Shown: positions 6,081 to 13,058, counted from the first letter of the stretch. The stretch: 21,085 nucleotides of DNA from HO2-45-28 sp964574495 (GCA_964574495.1 CAZNNT010000014.1:1-21085); one strand, 5' to 3'. The notes: a model not told the origin generated them from the sequence alone. Numbers and translations are program-made.

Positions 6081-7097
6081 TTATAACTCCATCAGCGCCA
6101 GAACTCCCTGGTCAAGGATGTATATTTTATTATTCAAAACGGCGAATTGCGGATTTTTGCCTTTGTAAATCGGCTGGATGTTGCGTGAACCTCGGCCGTC
6201 AATTTCAGAGGCAAAAATTCCGTTAGCAAACGCGATTACGGCCAGGTCGCTTCTTTTCGGAAAAAAAGACGCTCCGCGAATCCGCGATTTCGTTTCAAAG
6301 ACCAATTCGTCGGAAGAAGACAGAAAGTAAGGCAGGGGAATCGCGAGCCAGTTAACCCAGACATTTTTATTGTCATAACGCATTTCCGCTCTTTGGCGGT
6401 AATCCGAATTGGAGGAATCCGGCTTTGACAACGCGTCATCCAATTTAGCGGATATTTTTTTGGCCAAGACCGATCTTTTTGAAAAATCAAAAGTCAAAGA
6501 AAGCGTTTTATTGTCAAAAAAAACTTCAGCCGAACCTTTTTTCCAGGAAACGGTTTTTAAACGGCTTTCGCCTGCCAGCAGTTTTTTGGAGGCCGAACTC
6601 GACGGGCTCAAAAATTCATTTTCGACCGGCAAATAAAAAGTCAGAGTATAAGCGTCGCCCTTTTTTTCTTCCAATAAAAGCAAAGAATTATCGTTTGACG
6701 CCCGGAGCGACTCAAAAGGGCCGTTTAAGAGCATTTTGCCGTTTATATTTTGCGGCAGCATAAAGGCCTTGGCTTCTGCCACCGCGCTTTCGGCCACGGT
6801 CAGTTTTTTGGTCCACGGCCAGAATCCGTCTTTTGAAACCGCGACCGAATAAGTCCCCGGAGTCAGGTCTTGTATAAAAACCCCGCTTTGAAGAAAATTG
6901 GTGTTCTTAACAAATTTCCCGTTTAAATATACTTCGGCTCCGGCTTCGGGCACGGCGATAAACAGCCCTCCCACCCTTTTTATTTGAAGGTTTGAAGTCA
7001 GCCGCCAGCCGGTGGAGTAAAGGACTACGGGCGGAGCTATCAGCAGAAAAAACAATATTGACAGCCAAAGCAGTTTTCTTCTGGTTTTAATGGTCAC
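6081..7097 (-). CDS. PEGA-domain membrane-anchored protein, 338 aa
   Basis: An N-terminal basic stretch (TIKTRRK) is followed by one membrane helix (residues about 9-27), and the rest is external. A PEGA domain, a small beta-sandwich often found on surface proteins, covers about residues 43-103 (FIAVPEAGAEVYLNGKFV, then LTPGTYSVAVSKDGFWPW). The remainder (about 110-338) alternates beta-like strands and may be a propeller-like repeat fold. The start is taken as GTG 7097: the open frame continues upstream but runs antisense into RNase HII, and a -10 TATAAT lies 6 bases before this GTG, which suggests a leaderless message. Ligand and function are unknown; a surface or wall role is a guess. Confidence 0.8.
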   Translation of the reverse strand: MTIKTRRKLLWLSILFFLLIAPPVVLYSTGWRLTSNLQIKRVGGLFIAVPEAGAEVYLNGKFVKNTNFLQSGVFIQDLTPGTYSVAVSKDGFWPWTKKLTVAESAVAEAKAFMLPQNINGKMLLNGPFESLRASNDNSLLLLEEKKGDAYTLTFYLPVENEFLSPSSSASKKLLAGESRLKTVSWKKGSAEVFFDNKTLSLTFDFSKRSVLAKKISAKLDDALSKPDSSNSDYRQRAEMRYDNKNVWVNWLAIPLPYFLSSSDELVFETKSRIRGASFFPKRSDLAVIAFANGIFASEIDGRGSRNIQPIYKGKNPQFAVLNNKIYILDQGVLALMEL

Positions 7098-7103
7098 AAT
7101 TCT

Positions 7104-7111
7104 ATTATAAT
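7104..7111. promoter_or_regulatory. palindromic divergent -10 for the PEGA gene and rnhB
   Basis: The palindrome ATTATAAT contains TATAAT on both strands (7106-7111 plus, 7109-7104 minus). Both start codons (7097 minus, 7120 plus) lie 6-8 bases away, so both transcripts would have essentially no leader. Good -35 hexamers are not evident on either side. Confidence 0.55.
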
Positions 7112-7119
7112 AGTAGATA

Positions 7120-7704
7120 ATGAGGATGTTTGGCAAGAATGTGGGAGTGGATGAAGCGGGGCGCGGGCCGCTGGCCGGGCCCATCACTCTGGCCTGCGTT
7201 ATCTGTCCGCGAAAAAATATTAGCGGATTTTTTCGAGGCATCAAGGATTCCAAGCGCCTGACAGCGAAGGCCCGCGGCGAATGGTTTAAAAAAATAAAAA
7301 ATCACCCCGAGATTTACTACGGCGTCACTTCGGTCGGCGAATCCATAATTGACCGCTTGGGATTATCCAAGGCGATTAATCTGGGGATAGCGCGGCTTTT
7401 GCGCCGTTCGCCGCTTGGTACTTCGAATAATTTCAAAATCCTGCTTGACGGCGGGCTTAAGGCGCCCGAGGCCTACCCGCAAAAAACAATAATTAAGGGC
7501 GATGAAAAAATTCCGGTGATAGCCGCGGCTTCCGTGATGGCCAAGGTCTCCCGCGATAAAAAAATGACGAGATTATCCCGTAAATTTCCGCAATACGGTT
7601 TTGAGATTCACAAGGGCTACGGCACTCGCTTGCATTACCAGATGCTTAAAAAATACGGTTTCTGCGAAATTCACAGAATTTCGTTTTTAAGCAATTTTTT
7701 ATAA
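7120..7704 (+). CDS. rnhB: ribonuclease HII
   Basis: Cleaves the RNA strand of RNA-DNA hybrids and nicks at misincorporated ribonucleotides, starting repair. At 194 aa it is normal for the family. The metal-binding set is intact: Asp11 and Glu12 in GVDEAGRGPLAGP, Asp110 in KILLDGG and Asp128 in IIKGDEK. Also visible are IKDSKRL, the AAASVMAKVSRD motif and the C-terminal KGYGTRLHYQML. ATG 7120 fits the family start, with ATG 7126 also possible. There is no Shine-Dalgarno, and the -10 ends 8 bases upstream. It is divergent from the PEGA gene and has no operon partner. Confidence 0.95.
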   Translation: MRMFGKNVGVDEAGRGPLAGPITLACVICPRKNISGFFRGIKDSKRLTAKARGEWFKKIKNHPEIYYGVTSVGESIIDRLGLSKAINLGIARLLRRSPLGTSNNFKILLDGGLKAPEAYPQKTIIKGDEKIPVIAAASVMAKVSRDKKMTRLSRKFPQYGFEIHKGYGTRLHYQMLKKYGFCEIHRISFLSNFL

Positions 7705-7726
7705 AAGTGTCCTGACTACGTATCAT

Positions 7727-7754
7727 TTGACAAAAAAGTCATATCTGTTATACT
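7727..7754 (+). promoter_or_regulatory. sigma70 promoter for the 7835 gene
   Basis: TTGACA (7727-7732) and TATACT (7749-7754) are spaced by 16 bases. The leader of about 75 bases can form a 7-bp hairpin (7781-7787 with 7792-7798, loop AAAG) ahead of the AAGGAGG ribosome-binding site. Confidence 0.8.
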
Positions 7755-7834
7755 CCGAATAGAATGGAGTTTTGGTTTGTCCGGAGCAAAGGCTTCGGGC
7801 GTTTGATAAAGTGAAATAACGAAGGAGGATGGAA

Positions 7835-8263
7835 ATGTCCTACGTCGCCTTAACAGTTTTGTTAGCTGTTCTTAGCGTCATTTTTTATCTATTACCCGTA
7901 TATTCTAAAGACTTTCCATCGCATCGTATTTTATTTTTTGTCGGTACAATATTTTTCGCGATGGCTTTAGCCGGCGCTCGTCTCATTGGTTTTGGCCAAG
8001 TAGGCGACGTTCATTTACTTTATCAAAACGCCGTATATGAAGTTGTGGACACAGCGACAGGCATTACTGATTCGACGAAAGTCATTTTTGTGCGCGACCG
8101 GAAAGATCCCTCAAAACTTCTTGTTATACGCAGTGAAAAAAGTTTTCCAATCGGAACTTTTGTGGAAGTTGTCAGGGTTCCCCGCTGTAAAAGCTGGCCG
8201 AATGATGTCTCTTGCAAGGAACTTCGGCAGGCATTTCCGGCTCCTGCCGCAAAAAAGGAATAG
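7835..8263 (+). CDS. hypothetical small membrane protein, 142 aa
   Basis: Not recognised. Two membrane helices are predicted by eye (residues about 4-22 and 31-53), joined by a short polar loop. A soluble domain follows (about 55-142), rich in beta-like strands (VYEVVDTATG, KVIFVRD, LLVIRSEK, FVEVVRV) with two cysteines (118 and 127). ATG 7835 is chosen over ATG 7829 because AAGGAGG (7822-7828) is then 6 bases away. The gene stands alone, with its own promoter, structured leader, strong Shine-Dalgarno and a hairpin terminator, unlike the leaderless genes around it. The beta part could be an NfeD/OB-like or SH3-like barrel, but this is unproven. Confidence 0.8.
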   Translation: MSYVALTVLLAVLSVIFYLLPVYSKDFPSHRILFFVGTIFFAMALAGARLIGFGQVGDVHLLYQNAVYEVVDTATGITDSTKVIFVRDRKDPSKLLVIRSEKSFPIGTFVEVVRVPRCKSWPNDVSCKELRQAFPAPAAKKE

Positions 8264-8274
8264 AAATTTGTTTA

Positions 8275-8309
8275 AGGGCGCGATATTCAGATCGCGCCCT
8301 GATTCTTTT
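8275..8309 (+). terminator. intrinsic terminator after the 7835 gene
   Basis: A perfect 10-bp stem, AGGGCGCGAT (8275-8284) with ATCGCGCCCT (8291-8300) and loop ATTCAG, is followed by the T-rich GATTCTTTT. The T tract merges into the TTGACA of the rpmF promoter. Confidence 0.8.
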
Positions 8310-8336
8310 GACAGCGTTTTATCAATTATATATAAT
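8308..8336 (+). promoter_or_regulatory. perfect consensus promoter for leaderless rpmF
   Basis: TTGACA (8308-8313), a 17-base spacer and TATAAT (8331-8336) make an exact sigma70 consensus. The expected start of transcription is 8343-8344, which coincides with the rpmF ATG at 8344. Confidence 0.85.
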
Positions 8337-8343
8337 AAGCTCA

Positions 8344-8622
8344 ATGGTTGTCAGAATGCGTCATACAAAGGGCCATACGGGCCGCAGGCGTTCGCATCAC
8401 GCGCTGTCCGCTAGCGCGACTGTTTCATGCCCGAAATGCGGAGAATTAAAACTGCCGCAGAGGGTTTGTTTGAATTGCGGAACCTATAAAGGCCGCGAGG
8501 TTATTGATGTTTTAAAAAAATTAACCAAAAAAGAGAAGAAAAAAAAGGAGAAAGAATTGCATGAGCAGAAGGCCGAACAGTCGGCCTCCAAACCGCTTGA
8601 CGCGGCAGAACTTTCCCAAAAA
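8344..8622 (+). CDS. rpmF: 50S ribosomal protein L32 with extended tail
   Basis: Zinc-ribbon protein of the large subunit. The core MVVRMRHTKGHTGRRRSHHAL, the CxxC pairs Cys29/Cys32 and Cys42/Cys45, and the closing GTYKGREV are all typical. Usual L32 proteins have about 57-60 residues. This one has about 93, the extra C-terminal part being a Lys/Glu-rich low-complexity tail from about residue 57. The start is placed at ATG 8344, although an in-frame ATG follows at 8356 and the frame is open upstream, because the perfect promoter puts the transcript's 5' end exactly there. There is no Shine-Dalgarno. The stop codon occupies 8623-8625. Confidence 0.9.
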
Positions 8623-8672
8623 TAAATTTAATCGTTTGACAGTCGAAAATTGTAAATTGAAAATTTTTTAAC

Positions 8673-9572
8673 ATGGCTAACCGCCACCTTTCCAGAAGCA
8701 TAGTTTTACAGACCCTTTTTGAATGGGATTTTAACGATTTTAAAATTAAGGGTATTGAAGAAGGCCTTAGGCGCAATTTAAAAGAGTTCGCGCCCGGTTT
8801 TGACGACGGAGGTTTTTCGGAAAAAATTTTAAAGGGGGTCATTAAAAAGAAAAAGGAACTGGATAAAATCATTGAAAAGGCCGCTCCCGAGTGGCCGCTG
8901 GCGCAAATCGCCATGATTGACCGCAATGTTTTGCGCGTCGGCCTTTACGAGCTTATTTTCGGAGATCGCGACGAAGTTCCCCCCAAGGTGGCCATAAACG
9001 AAGCGATTGAACTGGCCAAGTCCTTCGGCGGCGATTCTTCGGGCAGATTCGTCAACGGAGTTTTGGGCACGGTTTATCGCGAAATGGGCGAACCGGGCAA
9101 GGACGACGATTCCAAAAAGAAGAAAAAAATAGCCGACCCGTCAAAATTGCCCCGCGAGGATTTGGGCGGAGGCGTCGTGTACCGCAGGGAGAAAGGCAAG
9201 ATTTTTTTCGCGCTGGTTCACGATGTTTTCGGTTTTTGGACCTTGTCCAAAGGGCACCTTGAAGCGGGAGAGGAGGTTCGTGACGGCACTGTACGTGAAT
9301 TGAAAGAAGAATTGGGATTGAAAGAACTCGAACTTTCCGAAGATATAGGAGTGAACGAGTATATCGCTTCAGACCCGAAAAAAGGGCCGGTGAGACGCCG
9401 CGTTTCTTATTTTTTGGCCGAAACAAAGGAGAGAAATTTGGTTTTAGGCCCGTCCGGCGGCCTGGATGACGCGCGGTGGTTCGAGGCAAAAGAAATAGAC
9501 GATTTAAAAATATACGACGATATAAAGCCGATTATTAAAAAAGCCGTTGATAAACTAGCCGCTGAACATTAG
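8673..9572 (+). CDS. nusB: NusB antitermination factor fused to a Nudix hydrolase
   Basis: Residues 1-137 are NusB-like: an RHLSRSIVLQTLFEWDF start, then ERAAPEW-type helices (APEWPLAQIAMIDRNVLRVGLYEL) and the C-terminal NEAIELAKSFGG-SGRFVNGVLGTV. NusB with S10 (NusE) binds boxA in rRNA leaders. A Lys-rich linker (about 140-160) leads to a Nudix domain (about 162-299). Its Nudix box, G194 to L216, fits G-x5-E-x7-REuxEExGu exactly, and the FGFWTLSKGHLEAGEE context resembles Ap4A/diadenosine polyphosphate hydrolases. No internal stop or frameshift separates the two parts. It is followed by rnc after one base, so the operon joins rRNA transcription, rRNA processing and possibly nucleotide-signal clearance. 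Confidence 0.92.
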   Translation: MANRHLSRSIVLQTLFEWDFNDFKIKGIEEGLRRNLKEFAPGFDDGGFSEKILKGVIKKKKELDKIIEKAAPEWPLAQIAMIDRNVLRVGLYELIFGDRDEVPPKVAINEAIELAKSFGGDSSGRFVNGVLGTVYREMGEPGKDDDSKKKKKIADPSKLPREDLGGGVVYRREKGKIFFALVHDVFGFWTLSKGHLEAGEEVRDGTVRELKEELGLKELELSEDIGVNEYIASDPKKGPVRRRVSYFLAETKERNLVLGPSGGLDDARWFEAKEIDDLKIYDDIKPIIKKAVDKLAAEH

Positions 9573-9573
9573 T

Positions 9574-10269
9574 ATGCAGGACTTTTCAGAATTTGAAAAA
9601 AAAATAAATTATAATTTTAAAAATAAGGAATTACTTACCGAGGCCTTTACCCACAGGTCTTATTTAAACGAGAATCCTTCCTGGCCCGGTCCGCATAACG
9701 AGCGTCTGGAATTTCTGGGGGACGCCGTTTTGGAATTGGTTGTTACCGAACGTATTTTTGAGGACTTTCCGGAAAAACCGGAAGGCGAATTGACGGGGTT
9801 ACGCTCCGCGCTGGTTAACGCCTCAATGCTTTCCAGAATCGCGACCGAATTGGAAATGAACAGCTTCATACTTTTGTCCAGGGGCGAGGCCAAGGATCTC
9901 GGCAGAGCCAGAGCTTATATTTTGGCTAACGCCGTTGAAGCCCTGATAGGCGCTTTGTATCTTGACGGCGGATATGAAGAGGCAAAAAAATTCGTTGGAA
10001 ACAGTGTCGTTTCAAAAATCGACGAGGTTTTGCAAAAAAAGTTATATCGCGACTCCAAAAGTTTTTTTCAGGAACGCTCCCAAGAAATCGTGGGCTCAAC
10101 TCCCAATTACAGAGTCCTTAAAGAATGGGGACCCGACCATGACAAGCATTTCGTGGTCGGAGTGTATCTTGAAGACGAACTTGTCGCTTCCGGCGAAGGG
10201 CCATCCAAACAGGAAGCCGAGCAAAACGCGGCCGAAGACGCCCTGGAAGTGAAGGGCTGGCGAAATTGA
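9574..10269 (+). CDS. rnc: ribonuclease III
   Basis: Double-strand-specific endoribonuclease that releases pre-rRNAs and processes structured mRNAs. At 231 aa it is normal. The catalytic domain (about 1-150) has the HNERLEFLGDAVLEL signature (Glu43, Asp50), and a dsRNA-binding domain (about 157-228) ends in GEGPSKQEAEQNAAEDAL. In the second metal-site motif the sequence is ILANAVEALIGALYLDGG. The essential Glu (Glu122) is present, but the position of E. coli Asp114 is Asn119. The start codon is one base after the nusB-nudix stop, so translation is coupled. smc follows 7 bases after it; the rnc-smc pairing is common in bacteria. Confidence 0.95.
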   Translation: MQDFSEFEKKINYNFKNKELLTEAFTHRSYLNENPSWPGPHNERLEFLGDAVLELVVTERIFEDFPEKPEGELTGLRSALVNASMLSRIATELEMNSFILLSRGEAKDLGRARAYILANAVEALIGALYLDGGYEEAKKFVGNSVVSKIDEVLQKKLYRDSKSFFQERSQEIVGSTPNYRVLKEWGPDHDKHFVVGVYLEDELVASGEGPSKQEAEQNAAEDALEVKGWRN

Positions 10270-10276
10270 CCTCATT

Positions 10277-12481
10277 ATGCGCCATTGCCTTAGAAAATTG
10301 GAACTCTCCGGCTTTAAGTCTTTTGCCAAGCAGACCTATTTTGATTTTCCGGATTCCATAACGGCGATAGTAGGACCAAACGGCTCCGGAAAATCCAATA
10401 TCGCCGAGGCGCTGCGCTGGGTTTTGGGCGAGCAGTCGCTTAAGAGTTTAAGAGGCAAAAAAGGCGAAGACCTAATTTTTAACGGCTCGCAGTCCGCGCC
10501 CCGTCTTTCCAAGGCATCGGTCGCTTTGTATTTTGATAATTCTTTGCGCCAATTTCCGGTTGAATTTGAGGAAGTGGTCATTGGCCGCAGAATTTATCGG
10601 GACGGACAGGGCGAATATCTTCTAAACGGCTCCCAAGTCCGTCTGAAAGACATCGTTGAGTTGTTGAGCCATGTGGGATTGGGAGTTTCCCAGCATCATA
10701 TAATCAGCCAGGGAGAAGCCGACAGGATTCTCTATATTTCGCCTAAAGAAAGGCAGGAAGCGATTGAAGACGCGCTGGGGCTGAAAATTTATCAATTCAA
10801 AAGAATGGAAGCCGAGAGAAAATTGCGCAGGACCGAAGAAAATATGCGCCAAGCCGACGCTCTGCAGAAAGAAATAAAGCCGCATTTAAAACATCTTGAG
10901 CGCATGGTTGAAAAATACAAAAAGGCCTCGGAAATAAAAATTTCACTTGAAAAATTGTTAAACGAGTATATGTCGCGTTTTAAATCCACCGTTGAAAAAG
11001 CCGAAGAGCTGCTAAACGCCAAAAAAGAAAAGCCGGTTTCGGACCTCGCGATTCTGGAAAATAAAATAGCGCTGGCTAAAAAGGACCCCCCCCATTTTTC
11101 GGAATTGGAAGAAGAGCCCAAAGATTTGCGGCTGCTTGACCAAAAGATCGCAAAGTTGGTTGAAAATAAAATAAAAGCCGAAAGGGATATCGGTCGTCTT
11201 GAGGGGCTGATTGAAGCGGCTTCATCCGAGACGCCGGATGAAGGCGAGGCGGTTTCCAGAGAAGAAGTGGAGGAACTTATCGCGGGACTTGAGGATTCGT
11301 TGTCTTCGGCCATGGATACCGATGTGGTTGAGGAAATATACGCGATAATTCAGGAGGTTCTCTCGCGGCTGCGTTCGTTTTTGGGCGGCATCACCTTACC
11401 GCGAGAAAAACCGGCCGGAGAAGAACTGCTAAAAAAGAAAAAGATGTTTGAAGAAGCTCTTCTTAAACTTAAAGCGGAAGAAAAGGAATTATCGGAGGAA
11501 AAAGAGAAATTAAATTCCGCTTTCTATTCTTTAAGGCGCGAGCGTCGTCTGGCGGAAGAAAAGCTTTTGGGCCTTGAAGTTCAAGCCAACGATTTGAAAA
11601 ATTCCGTCAGAATACTGGATTTGGAAGAAGAAAAAATAAAACTCCAAAGAGCCGAATTTGAGAGGGACTTGGAAGAGGCGCGTAGATTCCTGGGGGAAGA
11701 AAAATTGAAATTGTCGGCCGCGGAAATTTTCTCCGAAAATGAACGGGAGAAAGCGAGAAAAGAAATAGACCGGCTTAAATTCCGGCTGGAAGAGGCGGGC
11801 GGAATGGATCCGGCGGTGGTCAAAGAATACGAGGAAATAAAAGGCCGCGACGAATTTTTTTCCAAAGAACTCGGGGATTTGGGTCAGGCGGCTAAAAGTT
11901 TGCGCCAGATTTCCAAAGAGCTGGCGCAAAGAATTGAAAAGGACTTTAATCAGGGCATAGAAAAAATAAATAAAGAATTCCAGAATTTTTTTGAAACGAT
12001 GTTCGGCGGGGGAAAAGCCAGATTGACGGCGGTATTGCCGGAAAGGCGCTTTAAAAAAGAAGACGAAGAAGAAAATTCGGCTGACGAGGAAGAAGAGGCC
12101 GCCTTCAGTCAAACCGCGGCCGCAGTCGGCGGATTGGATATTGATGTCGCTCTTCCGCGGAAAAAAATAAAGGGTTTAGACATGCTTTCGGGAGGCGAAA
12201 GGGCCTTAACCTCAATCGCGCTGTTATTCGCTATGACCATCGTAAACCCGCCGCCGTTCTTGGTATTGGATGAAACCGATTCCGCTTTGGACGAATCAAA
12301 CTCTCGGCGCTACGGAGAATTGCTTAAAAATCTTTCGCGTACGACCCAGATAATCACCATAACCCACAATCGCGAAACCATGCGCCAATCAAGTTCGCTT
12401 TACGGCGTGACTATGGGGTCCGACGGCGTATCAAGGATTTTATCGTTGAAATTGGTTGAAGCCGAAGAATTGGCGGGGTAG
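10277..12481 (+). CDS. smc: compact SMC-like chromosome-partition ATPase, no visible hinge
   Basis: ABC-type ATPase of the SMC family, which holds and organises chromosomal DNA. The N-terminal head has GFKSFAKQT and Walker A GPNGSGKSN (residues 33-41). The C-terminal head has the signature LSGGERALTS (637-646) and Walker B FLVLDE (661-666), followed by the D-loop TDSALDE. Between them are two charged coiled-coil stretches (about 165-340 and 385-570). The whole protein is 734 aa, against roughly 1150-1200 for canonical SMC. The centre (about 340-385, with RLRSFLGGITLPREK) is far too short for the ~150-aa hinge and lacks its glycine motif. An acidic insert (about 595-612) precedes the signature region. 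No ScpA or ScpB is in the window. Confidence 0.9.
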   Translation: MRHCLRKLELSGFKSFAKQTYFDFPDSITAIVGPNGSGKSNIAEALRWVLGEQSLKSLRGKKGEDLIFNGSQSAPRLSKASVALYFDNSLRQFPVEFEEVVIGRRIYRDGQGEYLLNGSQVRLKDIVELLSHVGLGVSQHHIISQGEADRILYISPKERQEAIEDALGLKIYQFKRMEAERKLRRTEENMRQADALQKEIKPHLKHLERMVEKYKKASEIKISLEKLLNEYMSRFKSTVEKAEELLNAKKEKPVSDLAILENKIALAKKDPPHFSELEEEPKDLRLLDQKIAKLVENKIKAERDIGRLEGLIEAASSETPDEGEAVSREEVEELIAGLEDSLSSAMDTDVVEEIYAIIQEVLSRLRSFLGGITLPREKPAGEELLKKKKMFEEALLKLKAEEKELSEEKEKLNSAFYSLRRERRLAEEKLLGLEVQANDLKNSVRILDLEEEKIKLQRAEFERDLEEARRFLGEEKLKLSAAEIFSENEREKARKEIDRLKFRLEEAGGMDPAVVKEYEEIKGRDEFFSKELGDLGQAAKSLRQISKELAQRIEKDFNQGIEKINKEFQNFFETMFGGGKARLTAVLPERRFKKEDEEENSADEEEEAAFSQTAAAVGGLDIDVALPRKKIKGLDMLSGGERALTSIALLFAMTIVNPPPFLVLDETDSALDESNSRRYGELLKNLSRTTQIITITHNRETMRQSSSLYGVTMGSDGVSRILSLKLVEAEELAG

Positions 12482-12500
12482 GCGGGTTTGGTTTTATTTG

Positions 12501-12519
12501 CTATCCTGAATTCGGATAG
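12501..12519. repeat. small hairpin between smc and the IscU gene
   Basis: CTATCC (12501-12506) pairs with GGATAG (12514-12519) around TGAATTC, followed by GAATTTT. It may be a weak smc terminator or an operator for the next gene. Confidence 0.35.
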
Positions 12520-12549
12520 GAATTTTGCCAAAAAAAGAGGGGGGGGGAC

Positions 12550-13023
12550 ATGGTCTACAGCGATAAGGTCGTTGATCATTTCAATAATCCACGCAATATC
12601 GGAAGTTTGGATAAGAATGATCCAAAAGTCGGAACGGGGATTGCCGGAGCGCCCGAGTGCGGAGACGTGATGAAATTGCAGATTAAAGTGGTCCGTGAAC
12701 ATTTATGTCAGGATTGCCAGAATTCTTGGCTGGCCGAATCGCAAGAGGCGACCTGCCCGCGCTGTAACGGCAATAAAATCAATACTCGGGATGTCATAGT
12801 TGACGCGAAGTTTAAGACCTTCGGCTGCGGCAGCGCTATTGCCAGCTCCAGTTTAGCCACCGAGTGGCTGAAAGGAAAAACTCCCGATGAAGCTCTGGAA
12901 ATCAAAAATACTCAAATAGTGAATGAATTGAGTTTGCCGCCGGTAAAAATCCACTGCTCGGTTCTGGCCGAAGACGCCATTCGAGCCGCAGTTAAAGATT
13001 TCAAAAAGAAACAGGGCGAATAA
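12550..13023 (+). CDS. iscU: IscU/NifU-type Fe-S scaffold with inserted four-Cys knuckle
   Basis: Scaffold on which [2Fe-2S] clusters are built from cysteine-derived sulfur. The IscU fold is clear: YSDKVVDHFNNPRNIGSLDK, APECGDVMKLQIKV, then FGCGSAIASSSLATEWLKGK and LPPVKIHCSVLAEDAI. The three cluster cysteines (Cys37, Cys93, Cys136) and Asp39 are present. E. coli IscU is about 128 aa; this is 157. The extra residues (about 48-78) interrupt the early beta-hairpin and contain CQDC (53-56) and CPRC (69-72), a zinc-ribbon/rubredoxin-like knuckle. The ATG follows a run of nine G (12539-12547) acting as a poor Shine-Dalgarno. No cysteine desulfurase is adjacent, so the partner lies elsewhere. Confidence 0.93.
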   Translation: MVYSDKVVDHFNNPRNIGSLDKNDPKVGTGIAGAPECGDVMKLQIKVVREHLCQDCQNSWLAESQEATCPRCNGNKINTRDVIVDAKFKTFGCGSAIASSSLATEWLKGKTPDEALEIKNTQIVNELSLPPVKIHCSVLAEDAIRAAVKDFKKKQGE

Positions 13024-13033
13024 ACCGCTTCTC

Positions 13034-13058
13034 AACGGCCGTTAAAAGACGGCCGTTT
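13034..13058 (+). terminator. intrinsic terminator after the IscU gene
   Basis: A 9-bp perfect stem, AACGGCCGT (13034-13042) with ACGGCCGTT (13049-13057) and loop TAAAAG, is followed by TGACTTTTG. Its 3' arm overlaps the -35 box of the rpsP promoter. Confidence 0.65.

Noticed and set aside
7098..7253. Longer N-terminus for the PEGA protein (ATG 7253)
   Set aside because: It would run antisense through the conserved start of RNase HII and put Pro-rich residues ahead of the basic and membrane segment; GTG 7097 fits better.
8212..8343. Longer L32 starting at 8212
   Set aside because: It would begin inside the previous gene and cross its terminator and the rpmF promoter.
9052..9489. 145-aa minus-strand open frame inside nusB-nudix
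   Set aside because: It lies fully opposite well-defined NusB and Nudix motifs and has a low-quality Arg/Pro-rich composition.
11531..12112. 193-aa minus-strand open frame inside smc
   Set aside because: It is a Phe-rich antisense image of the Lys/Glu coiled coil; no promoter or start signal was seen.
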